Below are positions 25,310 through 34,295 of a stretch of 64,000 nt of DNA, in pieces (the stretch's first letter is position 1; the number at the start of each line of letters is the position of its first letter). The notes below the pieces were generated by a model. It ran no database searches and was not told the DNA's origin. It saw only the letters and a program-made list of their open reading frames with translations. Source of the stretch: Pseudomonas zanjanensis (GTDB taxonomy: Bacteria; Pseudomonadota; Gammaproteobacteria; Pseudomonadales; Pseudomonadaceae). The position numbers were made by a program, and so were the translations under genes. The stretch is taken from positions 186,001 through 250,000 of the forward strand of contig NZ_JABWRB020000004.1 in NCBI RefSeq assembly GCF_014268745.2, written 5' to 3'.

Positions 25310-27258
25310 TAATGCACCTCCGCGGGTTCACGTTTGGCCGGGGCCACGGGCTTGCTCGGGGCCGCGTCTTCCAGCAGCGCATCGGCTACCAGTTCGGCAA
25401 TGTCCTTGATCATCGGCCGTGGTTCGACCACACCTTCCAGCATCGCGGTGCATTGTGGACAACCCACGGCCACCAGTTCGGCACCGGTTTCGCGGATGTC
25501 GTCCATGCGCATGTCCGGGATGCGCTGCTTGCCCGGGATGTCGGTGATCGGCGCGCCGCCGCCACCGCCGCAGCAACGGGAACGGAAACCGGAACGCTGC
25601 ATCTCCTTGACCTCGATGCCCAGCGCCCGCAGCACTTGGCGCGGCGCCTCGTATTCGCCGTTGTAGCGGCCCAGGTAGCACGGGTCGTGATAAGTCACGC
25701 TGTCGCCCTTGTGCTGGCCAAGGTTCAACGCGCCGGCGTCGATGATTTCCGCCAGGTAGGTGCTGTGGTGCTGCACCAGATAGTTGCCGTCGAAGGCGCC
25801 GTATTCGTTTTTCAGCACATGGAAGCTGTGGGGGTCGCAGGTGACGATGCGGTTGAAGCTGTATTTGGCCAGGGTCTGGATGTTGCGCTTGGCCAACAGT
25901 TGGAACGTCGCTTCGTCACCCAGGCGCCGGGCCACGTCGCCGCTGTCGCGTTCTTCGAGGCCGAGCACGGCGAAGTCGATTTTCGCCGCCTTCAGTACTT
26001 TGACGAAGGCGCGCAGGGTCCGCTGGTTGCGCATGTCGAAGGCACCGTCGCCGACCCAGAACAGCACATCGGTGGCTTTCTTCTCGCTGAGCAGGTTCAG
26101 GTTCAGGTCCGCCGCCCAGTTCATCCGCCCACCCGGGGCGAAGCCGCCAGGGTTGTCGGTGGCGATGAGGTTTTCCAACACCTCGGCGCCCTTGTTCGGC
26201 GTGGCGCCTTTTTCCAGGGTCAGGTGGCGGCGCATGTCGACGATGGCATCGACGTGCTCGATCATCATCGGGCATTCCTCGACGCACGCCCGGCAGGTGG
26301 TGCAGGACCACAGGGTCTCGGCGTCCACCAGGCCGTTGACGATGGGCTGGTGCGGGTTGCCGCTGTGCTCACCGACAGGTTTACCTGGGTAAGGACTGCC
26401 GGCGAATTTCGCATCGGTGCCGCCGGCCAGGCCGACGACCATGTCCTGGATGAGTTTCTTCGGGTTCAGCGGTTGGCCGGCGGCGAACGCCGGGCAGGCC
26501 GCTTCGCACTTGCCGCACTGCACACAGGCGTCGAAGCCGAGCAGTTGGTTCCAGGTGAAATCCTTGGGTTTTTCCACGCCCAGCGGTGCCGTCGGATCAT
26601 TCAGGTCCAGCGGCTTCAGACCGGTGGAACGACCGCCACCAAAGCGCTCGGCGCGGCGGTGCCAGGCCAGGTGCAGGGCACCGGCGAAGGCGTGTTTCAT
26701 CGGCCCACCCCAGGTCATGCCGAAGAACAATTCCGACACGCCCCACAACACGCCGACGCCCAGGATCGCCGCCACCAGCCAACCACCGAAGTTTTCCGGC
26801 AGGATGCCGGCCACCGGCAAGGTCACCAGGAAGAACGACGCCGAGAAGGCCAGCAGGCTTTTCGGCAGGCGCATCCACGGGCCTTTCGACAAACGCGCTG
26901 GCGGGTTGCGCCGACGCAGGTACATGAAGATCGCGCCAACGAACATCACCGCCGACATCAGCAGCAACGCATAGCCGAGGAAGCGGTTATGCAGGCCAAA
27001 ACCGTGGACCAGGATCGCCAACACAATCGACGCCACCGCCCCACCGGCCGTGGCGACGTGGGTGTTGGCAATGTATTTGTCCCGCGCCACCACATGGTGC
27101 AAATCCACCATGTAGCGCTTGGGCATGGCAAAGAGGCCACCGATCAGGTCGACCTTGGCCGGTCGTCCCCGGCGCCACATGTTCATCCGCCGCAAGGCGC
27201 CTAGGGCCGCGAGGCCGAGGGCTGCGAACAGCAGGATTGGAAGAAGGGTGTTCAACAT
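25309..27258 (-). CDS. dgcB: Dimethylglycine demethylase subunit B (Fe-S membrane protein)
   Basis: A 649-residue membrane iron-sulfur protein. An N-terminal membrane region (about six segments) is followed by two 4Fe-4S motifs, CVQCGKCEAACP and CTTCRACVEECP, and C-terminal cysteine-rich heterodisulfide-reductase-type domains ending RCCGGGGGAP. It resembles glycolate-oxidase / GlpC-like electron carriers and would link DgcA and the Etf pair to the membrane. I chose ATG 27258 (MLNTLLPILLF) with GGGAG upstream; the upstream TTG is less likely. A REP doublet separates it from dgcA. Confidence 0.93.
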   Translation of the reverse strand: MLNTLLPILLFAALGLAALGALRRMNMWRRGRPAKVDLIGGLFAMPKRYMVDLHHVVARDKYIANTHVATAGGAVASIVLAILVHGFGLHNRFLGYALLLMSAVMFVGAIFMYLRRRNPPARLSKGPWMRLPKSLLAFSASFFLVTLPVAGILPENFGGWLVAAILGVGVLWGVSELFFGMTWGGPMKHAFAGALHLAWHRRAERFGGGRSTGLKPLDLNDPTAPLGVEKPKDFTWNQLLGFDACVQCGKCEAACPAFAAGQPLNPKKLIQDMVVGLAGGTDAKFAGSPYPGKPVGEHSGNPHQPIVNGLVDAETLWSCTTCRACVEECPMMIEHVDAIVDMRRHLTLEKGATPNKGAEVLENLIATDNPGGFAPGGRMNWAADLNLNLLSEKKATDVLFWVGDGAFDMRNQRTLRAFVKVLKAAKIDFAVLGLEERDSGDVARRLGDEATFQLLAKRNIQTLAKYSFNRIVTCDPHSFHVLKNEYGAFDGNYLVQHHSTYLAEIIDAGALNLGQHKGDSVTYHDPCYLGRYNGEYEAPRQVLRALGIEVKEMQRSGFRSRCCGGGGGAPITDIPGKQRIPDMRMDDIRETGAELVAVGCPQCTAMLEGVVEPRPMIKDIAELVADALLEDAAPSKPVAPAKREPAEVH

Positions 27259-27315
27259 AGGTGTTGCTCCCAAAGACCTCAGGGTCTTGCAGGTCGAGAT
27301 GCCTTACTCGGTCAC

Positions 27316-27404
27316 TGTGGGAGCGGGCTTGCTCGCGAAGGCGGTGTGACAGTCAGCTTATGTGTGGCTGACAAAATGCATTCGCGAGCAAGCCCGCTCC
27401 CACA
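27316..27404. repeat. REP doublet, family A (dgcA-dgcB gap)
   Basis: Forward copy from 27316, reverse copy 27381-27404, inside the dgc operon. Confidence 0.9.
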
Positions 27405-27422
27405 GGGGTTTGGTGCAAGCCG

Positions 27423-29483
27423 TTAGAAATCCTTGCACAACCGCAGGGCGTCGTAGATGGCCGCGTGGGTATTACGCTGGGCCACGCAGTCGCCGATGCG
27501 GAACAGCAGGTAGCCATCGCCGCTCTGTTCCAGGCATGGCTGGGGCTTGATCGCGAACAGGGCTTCGACGTCGATCTGGCCCTTGTTGCGCGAACCCTCC
27601 TTGAGCGCGTAGTAGATTTCTTCGTCCGGCCGCACGCCGTTCTCCACCACCACCTGGTCCACCACGCGTTCTTCCTTGGCGCCGGTGTATTCGTTCTCCA
27701 GCACCGCCACCAGCTTGTCGCCTTCGCGGTAGACCTTCTCCAGCATCATGTCCCCGGTCATGATCACTTCCTTGGGGTACATGCTGCGGTAGTAGGTGGG
27801 GAACGACGTCCCGCCAATGGCCACGCCCGGCTTGATGTCGTCGGTGACGATCTCGACCTGGCTGCCCTTGTCGGCGAGGAAGTCGGCCACCGACATGCCG
27901 GTGAACTCGCAGATGGTGTCGTAGACCAGCACGTTCTTGCCCGGCGCGACCTTGCCGTCGAGCACGTCCCAGCTGCTGACCACCAGCCCTTCGGCGGCGC
28001 CCCAGTGTTCGTTCTGCTCCAGGTTCGGATGGCCGCCAACGGCGAGCACCACCACGTCCGGACGCAGGTCCATGATGGTCGCCGCATCAGCCGCCACGCC
28101 CAGGCGCAGGTCGACTTTCAGCCGCGCCAGCTCCAATTGGAACCAACGGGTGATACCGGCGATCTGGTCCCGTTGCGGGGCCTTCGAGGCGGTGGTGATC
28201 TGCCCGCCGATGAATTCCTTCTTCTCGAACAGGGTCACATCGTGCCCACGTTCGGCGGCCACGCGCGCGGCTTCCATCCCGGCCGGGCCGGCACCGACCA
28301 CCACGACTTTGCGCTTGGGCCCGGTGGACTTCTCGATGATGTGCGGCACGCCCATGTATTCACGGGAAGTCGCGGCGTTCTGGATGCACAGCACGTCCAG
28401 GCCTTGGTACTGGCGGTCGATGCAGTAGTTGGCACCGACGCACTGCTTGATCTGGTCGATCTGGCCCATCTTGATCTTGGCGATCAGGTGCGGGTCGGCG
28501 ATGTGGGCACGGGTCATGCCGACCATGTCGACGTAACCGCCTTCCAGGATCCGTGTGGCCTGGTTCGGGTCCTTGATGTTCTGCGCGTGCAGCACCGGGA
28601 CCTTGACCACTTCCTTGATACCGGCGGCCAAGTGCAGGAACGGCTCTGGTGGATAACTCATGTTCGGGATGACGTTGGCCAGGGTGTTGTGGGTGTCGCA
28701 ACCCGAGCCCACCACGCCGATGAAATCGAGCATGCCGGTGTCGTCGTAGTACTTGGCGATCTGCTTCATGTCTTCGTGGGACAAGCCGTCCGGGTGGAAC
28801 TCGTCACCGCACAGGCGCATGCCCACGCAGAAATCATCGCCCACTTCGGCACGCACGGCCTTCAACACTTCCAGGCCGAACTTCATGCGGCCTTCAAAGC
28901 TGCCGCCCCATTCGTCGGTACGCTTGTTGACCCGCGGGCTCCAGAACTGGTCGATCATGTGCTGGTGCACGGCGGACAACTCGACGCCGTCCAGGCCACC
29001 GGCCTTGGCCCGGCGCGCGGCCTGGGCGTAGTTACCGATCACCCGCCAGATTTCTTCCGGCTCGATGGTCTTGCAGGTGGCACGGTGCACCGGCTCGCGC
29101 ACGCCGGACGGCGACATCAGGGTCGGCCAGTTGAAGCCGTCCCAGCGCGAGCGACGGCCCATATGGGTAATCTGGATCATGATCTTGGCGCCATGCTTGT
29201 GCATGGCGTCGGCCAAGTTCTGAAAGTGCGGGATGATGCGGTCGGTGGACAGGTTCACCGAGCTCCACCATTCCTGGGGGCTGTCGATGGCAACCACCGA
29301 CGAGCCACCACAGATCGCCAGGCCGATGCCGCCCTTGGCCTTCTCTTCGTAATACTTCACGTACCGGTCGGTGGTCATGCCGCCGTCGGTGGCGTAGACC
29401 TCGGCGTGCGCGGTGCTGAGCACGCGGTTGCGGATGGTCAGCTTGCCGATCTGGATCGGCTGGAACATTGCTTCAAAAGCCAT
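27423..29483 (-). CDS. dgcA: Dimethylglycine demethylase subunit A
   Basis: A 686-residue flavoprotein of the trimethylamine-dehydrogenase / 2,4-dienoyl-CoA-reductase family that oxidises dimethylglycine to sarcosine. An N-terminal FMN barrel (about 1-350) is followed by a cluster region and a C-terminal nucleotide-binding half with VVVVGAGPAGMEAARVA. In the cluster region the family pattern C-x2-C-x2-C-x11-C reads CVGANYC, then IDRQYQGLDVLC: the second cysteine is alanine, leaving three ligands. It follows the DUF5943 gene after 15 bp. Confidence 0.94.
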   Translation of the reverse strand: MAFEAMFQPIQIGKLTIRNRVLSTAHAEVYATDGGMTTDRYVKYYEEKAKGGIGLAICGGSSVVAIDSPQEWWSSVNLSTDRIIPHFQNLADAMHKHGAKIMIQITHMGRRSRWDGFNWPTLMSPSGVREPVHRATCKTIEPEEIWRVIGNYAQAARRAKAGGLDGVELSAVHQHMIDQFWSPRVNKRTDEWGGSFEGRMKFGLEVLKAVRAEVGDDFCVGMRLCGDEFHPDGLSHEDMKQIAKYYDDTGMLDFIGVVGSGCDTHNTLANVIPNMSYPPEPFLHLAAGIKEVVKVPVLHAQNIKDPNQATRILEGGYVDMVGMTRAHIADPHLIAKIKMGQIDQIKQCVGANYCIDRQYQGLDVLCIQNAATSREYMGVPHIIEKSTGPKRKVVVVGAGPAGMEAARVAAERGHDVTLFEKKEFIGGQITTASKAPQRDQIAGITRWFQLELARLKVDLRLGVAADAATIMDLRPDVVVLAVGGHPNLEQNEHWGAAEGLVVSSWDVLDGKVAPGKNVLVYDTICEFTGMSVADFLADKGSQVEIVTDDIKPGVAIGGTSFPTYYRSMYPKEVIMTGDMMLEKVYREGDKLVAVLENEYTGAKEERVVDQVVVENGVRPDEEIYYALKEGSRNKGQIDVEALFAIKPQPCLEQSGDGYLLFRIGDCVAQRNTHAAIYDALRLCKDF

Positions 29484-29498
29484 GGCGCGATCCTCGAC

Positions 29499-30029
29499 TT
29501 ACAACGGCTTGACGATGAACAGGCCGTCGTCGTGGCCTTCTTCGGAACCGCCGTAGACCTGTTCGGCCACGGTGCGGATCTGGCTGCCGCGCGCGGCGAG
29601 GATCTGGTCCATGGCGCCGGCGAACCAGCCGGTGAACATGTAGTCGACCTTGCGCCCGACCTTGCCATACACATAGACGAACGCCGAGTGTTCGAGCTTC
29701 ACGCTGGCGGTGCCTTTGTCCAGGTCGATGTCCTGGATCTTGAACAGGCCCCAGCCACGCTGGGACAGGCGCTTCATGTAGTGCTCGAACACCGCGACGC
29801 CTTCCAGGCCGTGGCACTCGGCTTCTTTTTCGCACCAGTGCCAGGCGGATTTGTAGCCGGCCTTGTAGAGAATCTCGGCGTAGGCGTCGGCGCCCAGCAC
29901 TTCCTCGATGCCCATGTGGTTGTTGACGAAGAAGTGACGCGGCACGTACAGCATCGGCAGGGCGTCGGAGGTCCAGACACCGGTTTCGCTGTCGACTTCG
30001 ATAGGCAGTTGCGGGGCGATCTTGGCCAT
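29499..30029 (-). CDS. DUF5943-type protein of the dimethylglycine operon (unknown function)
   Basis: A 176-residue cytoplasmic protein without signal peptide or membrane segment. It is conserved at this position in Pseudomonas dimethylglycine operons. The central part (ECHGLEGVAVFEHYMKRLSQ, then GTASVKLEHSAFVYVYG) recalls the small-ligand-binding V4R/4VR fold, which would suggest a substrate- or cofactor-binding role. That is weak inference; no catalytic motif is evident. It lies between the M19-like gene (78 bp) and dgcA (15 bp), so it is surely co-transcribed. Confidence 0.8.
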   Translation of the reverse strand: MAKIAPQLPIEVDSETGVWTSDALPMLYVPRHFFVNNHMGIEEVLGADAYAEILYKAGYKSAWHWCEKEAECHGLEGVAVFEHYMKRLSQRGWGLFKIQDIDLDKGTASVKLEHSAFVYVYGKVGRKVDYMFTGWFAGAMDQILAARGSQIRTVAEQVYGGSEEGHDDGLFIVKPL

Positions 30030-30107
30030 GAAAACTTGACTCCGGAAATTCGTGATGTGCCTGCGGCGCGAGTGGCCGCAGGTAAGGATTCAGTGATGCA
30101 GCGGGGT

Positions 30108-31085
<978 letters not shown>

Positions 31086-31318
31086 CAGGCAGTCCCCTTG
31101 TTAGCGATTCATGCGCCGAATCGTGTGCCGGCGCTTTGGGGCCAGCATATGCCTGAGGGCCGTCGCGACCCGGTGCAAAAACGACAGGGGAATTGCCGAA
31201 AGCGTCAATCCACGACAATGGGCTACAACGGGCCCACCCTGCCCGTCTGTTCTTTACCCGACGCTTGCGCCAGAATCCGCCGCATCACTGGTTTTCACTG
31301 GACTTGAGCGGCAACGCG

Positions 31319-31720
31319 ATGAAATCACTTTTCCTGGCATTGGCATTGATCAGCACCCTGGCACACGCAACCGAAGACACCGAGCCCAACCCCTGCGACG
31401 AAGTTGAAAACGACGTCCAGACCCTGGCCTGCTCGGCCTATGGCAAAACCGCCGCCGAACAATTACTGGGCGAAAACCTGCAGAGCCTCTTGGAGCGCCT
31501 GCAAACCCGCTACGCCAGCGACAAGGCCCAGCTCAACGACATCACCGCCAAGGTCAAGGCCGCCCAGCAACTGTGGCAAAAACAGCGCGACGCCGACTGC
31601 GCCATCGCCGCCTTCCCGGCCAAACCTGGCAGCGACGCCTACAAAATCGCCGAAAACGACTGCATGGCCCAGGTGAGCGATGATCGGTCGGAGTTTTTGG
31701 AGTCGATTGGGCAAGACTGA
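31319..31720 (+). CDS. LprI-like (DUF1311) secreted protein
   Basis: A 133-residue protein with a clear signal peptide (MKSLFLALALISTLAHA, cleavage before TEDTEP). The mature part has four cysteines in the LprI/DUF1311 pattern (DCAIAAF, ENDCMAQ), with WQKQRDADC as the family core. The family includes a mycobacterial lysozyme inhibitor; function here is unknown. The start is the ATG before the signal peptide; only a weak GAG ribosome site precedes it. It is divergent from the dgc operon. Confidence 0.8.
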   Translation: MKSLFLALALISTLAHATEDTEPNPCDEVENDVQTLACSAYGKTAAEQLLGENLQSLLERLQTRYASDKAQLNDITAKVKAAQQLWQKQRDADCAIAAFPAKPGSDAYKIAENDCMAQVSDDRSEFLESIGQD

Positions 31721-31760
31721 GGGCAATATTCAGACACCTTTCATGCGTTGGCCTTGGAGG

Positions 31761-31804
31761 GGATATAAGTCAGGATTCGCAAAACTTATAAAAGACTTAT
31801 ATCC
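31761..31804 (+). promoter_or_regulatory. Inverted repeat operator of the toxin-antitoxin pair
   Basis: Perfect 11-bp arms GGATATAAGTC (31761-31771) and GACTTATATCC (31794-31804), 22 bp apart, ending 5 bp before the toxin ATG in AT-rich DNA. The layout suits autoregulation by the downstream helix-turn-helix antitoxin (inference). Confidence 0.6.
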
Positions 31805-31808
31805 TTTC

Positions 31809-32063
31809 ATGAACACCATCCACTGGACCAGAAAAGCCGCTAAGCAGCTTCTGAAATTGCATTCTCCCCATCAGGCCCAGGTTCGGGACGCCGTTACGGC
31901 GCTCGCCCAGATGCCCGACGCGGCGAACGTCAAAGCGCTTGTCGGCCATGACTACGCCTATCGCCTTCGGGTAGGCCGCTATCGAGTCATGTTCGATTGG
32001 GACGGGGCGATCAAGATCGTCAGCATTCAAGAGGTCAGGAAACGCGATGAACGTACCTACTGA
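31809..32063 (+). CDS. RelE/HigB-type toxin
   Basis: An 84-residue basic protein of the RelE/ParE superfamily, probably a ribosome-dependent mRNA endonuclease. The C-terminal core YRLRVGRYRVMFDWDG, then VSIQEVRKRDERTY, is characteristic. It begins MNTIHWTRKAAKQLLKL. The toxin precedes the antitoxin (HigBA order) and overlaps it by 17 bp, so translation is coupled. No strong ribosome site is visible. Confidence 0.85.
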   Translation: MNTIHWTRKAAKQLLKLHSPHQAQVRDAVTALAQMPDAANVKALVGHDYAYRLRVGRYRVMFDWDGAIKIVSIQEVRKRDERTY

Positions 32064-32370
32064 TATTCAGATCATCAATGACGCAGACGGGCATCCGGCA
32101 TTTGTGGTCATTCCATATGCCCAATACGTCGCGCAGAAACTGGAACCCGATCTGATTCCCCATGAAGTCGTCAGCCGTATCGTCGACGGCGCCACGCCCA
32201 TTCGCGCCTGGCGCGAACACCTGAACCTGACTCAAGATGAAGTCGCCAGGCGCCTGGGTATTTCTCAACCGGCGTTTGCCCAGCAAGAGTCGGTCGCCAA
32301 GCCTCGCCGAGCCACCCGCGAAAAAATTGCTGCGGCCTTTGGTATCCATGCTGACCAGTTGGAGCTGTAA
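32047..32370 (+). CDS. XRE-family antitoxin
   Basis: A 107-residue antitoxin for the upstream RelE/HigB-like toxin. The C-terminal half is a Cro/C1-type helix-turn-helix (LNLTQDEVARRLGISQPAFAQQE, about 59-81). The N-terminal part, GHPAFVVIPYAQYVAQKLE, resembles the Phd/YefM entry motif, so the protein may combine a Phd-like segment with an XRE domain. It probably represses its own operon at the inverted repeat 31761-31804. Confidence 0.83.
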   Translation: MNVPTDIQIINDADGHPAFVVIPYAQYVAQKLEPDLIPHEVVSRIVDGATPIRAWREHLNLTQDEVARRLGISQPAFAQQESVAKPRRATREKIAAAFGIHADQLEL

Positions 32371-32402
32371 GCTGCACGCCACCCTCCAGCAAAAGGATTC
32401 AC

Positions 32403-32819
32403 ATGAAAACGTGCGGCATCGAAATCAAAGGCAGCGAAGCGATCATCGCCGTTGCCTCGCTGGATCAACAGGCGTTGAGTCACGTTGCGCTGAACACCAA
32501 GAAAATCGCCCTGGACGACGATGACGAAGCCGCCAACGTCAAGGCTTTCGCTGCCCAGGTGCGGACGTTCGTGACGGACAACGGCATCGAACGCATCGCC
32601 ATCAAGAAGCGCAGCAAGAAAGGCGAGTTCGCCGGTGGCCCGACCACGTTCAAGATCGAAGGGGTTTTCCAGTTACTGGAGGGTTGTGAGGTAACGCTGC
32701 TGTCGCCGCAGACCATCAATGCGCAGAGCAAGAAACATGACTTCGCCCTGCCGGCGACGCTGAACAAGTATCAGCATGAAGCCTATAAAGCAGCCTGCTC
32801 GGCGCTGATGAAGAAATAG
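32403..32819 (+). CDS. DUF3010 family protein
   Basis: A 138-residue protein, MKTCGIEIKGSEAIIAV at the N-terminus, of the conserved DUF3010 family. The beginning looks like a ribonuclease-H-like strand pattern (an early GIEI, later RIAIKKRSKKGEF), but activity is unknown. AAAGGA precedes the ATG. It follows the antitoxin after 32 bp and may be co-transcribed or independent. Confidence 0.75.
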   Translation: MKTCGIEIKGSEAIIAVASLDQQALSHVALNTKKIALDDDDEAANVKAFAAQVRTFVTDNGIERIAIKKRSKKGEFAGGPTTFKIEGVFQLLEGCEVTLLSPQTINAQSKKHDFALPATLNKYQHEAYKAACSALMKK

Positions 32820-32838
32820 ACCTGCCAACACCGCACCG

Positions 32839-33034
32839 GTGGCGAGGGAGCTTGCTCCCGCTCGGCTCTGTAGGAGCTGGCGAAGCCTGCGATCTTTTGA
32901 TCTTGATCTTTCGCTTGAGACTCAAGTGTCTGGAACAAGATCGCAGCCTCGTTGCACTCGACAGCTCCTACACAGCTCCTACACAGCTCCTACACAGCTA
33001 CGGGGCAGCCAGCGGGAGCAAGCTCCCTCGCCAC
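32839..33034. repeat. REP family B doublet interrupted by a different repeat
   Basis: Outer family B copies at about 32839-32862 and 33011-33034 flank a third type of repeat. The inner repeat starts TGTAGGAGCT (32869) and ends in its inverse AGCTCCTACA (to 32972), followed by extra tandem copies of an 11-bp unit. It fills the gap between the DUF3010 and ATPase genes. Confidence 0.85.
32961..33000 (+). repeat. 11-bp tandem repeat (ACAGCTCCTAC, about 3.6 copies)
   Basis: Three exact units at 32961-32993 and a partial fourth to 33000. They look like slippage expansion of the end of the inner repeat. Confidence 0.9.
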
Positions 33035-33051
33035 GGGAAATTGTCCAAGTT

Positions 33052-34227
33052 TCAACGCCGCTGGCGATACCCCTTCAACCACTCCGCAAACGCCTTGTCC
33101 TCCAACGCATAACCACCGCGATTGGATTTCCACACCAATTCCTTTTCACGCAACGCATCGATACACGATTGGATGGTCTGGGTACCGGGCACGACTTCGC
33201 TTCCCATGCTCTTCAATGCCTTGCTCACCGCCTCCAATGTTGAATCGGTGAAGGGCGCGAAGGGCTCGTTGTTCTGCGAGCGCTCGGCCATGACCTGCAA
33301 CACGGCGCGTTGCGGCACCGTCAGGGCATTCCAGGCGCTCTCGAATTCGGTCCAGGCGCCGGCGCGCAGCATTTCGGCGCTGTTGCGCAGCAACTCCCCC
33401 AAATGGCTCGCCTCACCCAGTTCCAGGGCAATTTCGCCGATGACGCTGCGCAACATCTCCGGACGGCGCCCTACCAACTCGAACGCCTGGTCCAGGTCAT
33501 CGGCGTTGAACTGATTGGTCTGGGCCAAGTGTGCGTTCAAATGGGCGGTGTAGGCCTGGGTGAAGGCTCTGCCCAGCAAAGGGAACGGCGTGATGCTGGA
33601 TCCGTAGAACGGTTGGTTGCGACTCAGCACCAAGTGGGCGAGCTTGTCGCGATTGGAACCGGTGAACACCAGCCGCAGGCCACTGGTATCGCCCTCGCGC
33701 CCCTGGTTGAGCTGGTCACGGGCCGCCTTGAGGCCGAACATCGCGTTGACCCCGGCCTCGGTGGTCAAGGCATGCTGGGCTTCATCGATTACCAGCACCA
33801 CGGTTTTATCCGCGGCACGGTGCAACAGCTCCAGTGCCTGGGTCAGCGTCGCCCCATCGGGCAGTTGCGGCTGGCTGAAATCCCAGGACAACGTGCGCAA
33901 GAAGCTGAGTTTGTCGATGCCCATGGATTTGGCGAGCTTGCGGATGCCCTTCTCATAAGGCACCAGTGCCCCGGCGATGGCCGAAGCGATCAAGTCGGCA
34001 GGGTCCTTCTCCTTGTTGGCCCAAAGGTCGACGTAGACCGCGAGCCAACCTCGCGTCTCGCATTCGGGAATCAAGTCCTCGCGCAGGAACGTACTTTTTC
34101 CGGTACGCCTTGGCGCGGCCAGGAACAGGCCTGAGGTGTAATCCTGGATCCCGGCGCCGGCCAGCCCATCGACAATATTGCGGGCCAGATCGGGACGCCG
34201 GAAGACAAAACCGGGGTGCTTGGACAT
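33052..34227 (-). CDS. AAA-type ATPase of unknown function
   Basis: A 391-residue cytoplasmic P-loop ATPase of the archaeal-type/STAND-like group. Walker A is APRRTGKST (about 38-46), Walker B VVLVIDEAQ (about 143-151), followed by a sensor-like RLVFTGSNRDKL. The C-terminal third looks like winged-helix repeats (LTVPQRAVLQVMAE; SNRGGYALEDKAFAEWLKG), suggesting DNA or partner binding. It is a single-gene unit with AT-rich upstream DNA containing a long inverted repeat. It may be an accessory or defence-type gene; that is speculation. Confidence 0.75.
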   Translation of the reverse strand: MSKHPGFVFRRPDLARNIVDGLAGAGIQDYTSGLFLAAPRRTGKSTFLREDLIPECETRGWLAVYVDLWANKEKDPADLIASAIAGALVPYEKGIRKLAKSMGIDKLSFLRTLSWDFSQPQLPDGATLTQALELLHRAADKTVVLVIDEAQHALTTEAGVNAMFGLKAARDQLNQGREGDTSGLRLVFTGSNRDKLAHLVLSRNQPFYGSSITPFPLLGRAFTQAYTAHLNAHLAQTNQFNADDLDQAFELVGRRPEMLRSVIGEIALELGEASHLGELLRNSAEMLRAGAWTEFESAWNALTVPQRAVLQVMAERSQNNEPFAPFTDSTLEAVSKALKSMGSEVVPGTQTIQSCIDALREKELVWKSNRGGYALEDKAFAEWLKGYRQRR

Positions 34228-34230
34228 GGT

Positions 34231-34289
34231 TTTATACTCAATTATGGCGACAGGTATAATTTATAGTCGCGAGTATAATTGAGTATAAA
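34231..34289. promoter_or_regulatory. 15-bp perfect inverted repeat upstream of the ATPase gene
   Basis: Arms TTTATACTCAATTAT (34231-34245) and ATAATTGAGTATAAA (34275-34289), 29 bp apart. GAGTATAA occurs twice in tandem 10 bp apart (34271, 34281) and once inverted. It begins 3 bp from the ATPase start codon, so it is probably its promoter and operator; the regulator is unknown. Confidence 0.6.
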
Positions 34290-34295
34290 AGCCTG

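Noticed and set aside
32961..33000. Protein-binding array at the 11-bp tandem repeats
   Set aside because: The unit is the end of the neighbouring inverted element and looks like replication slippage; nothing links it to regulation.
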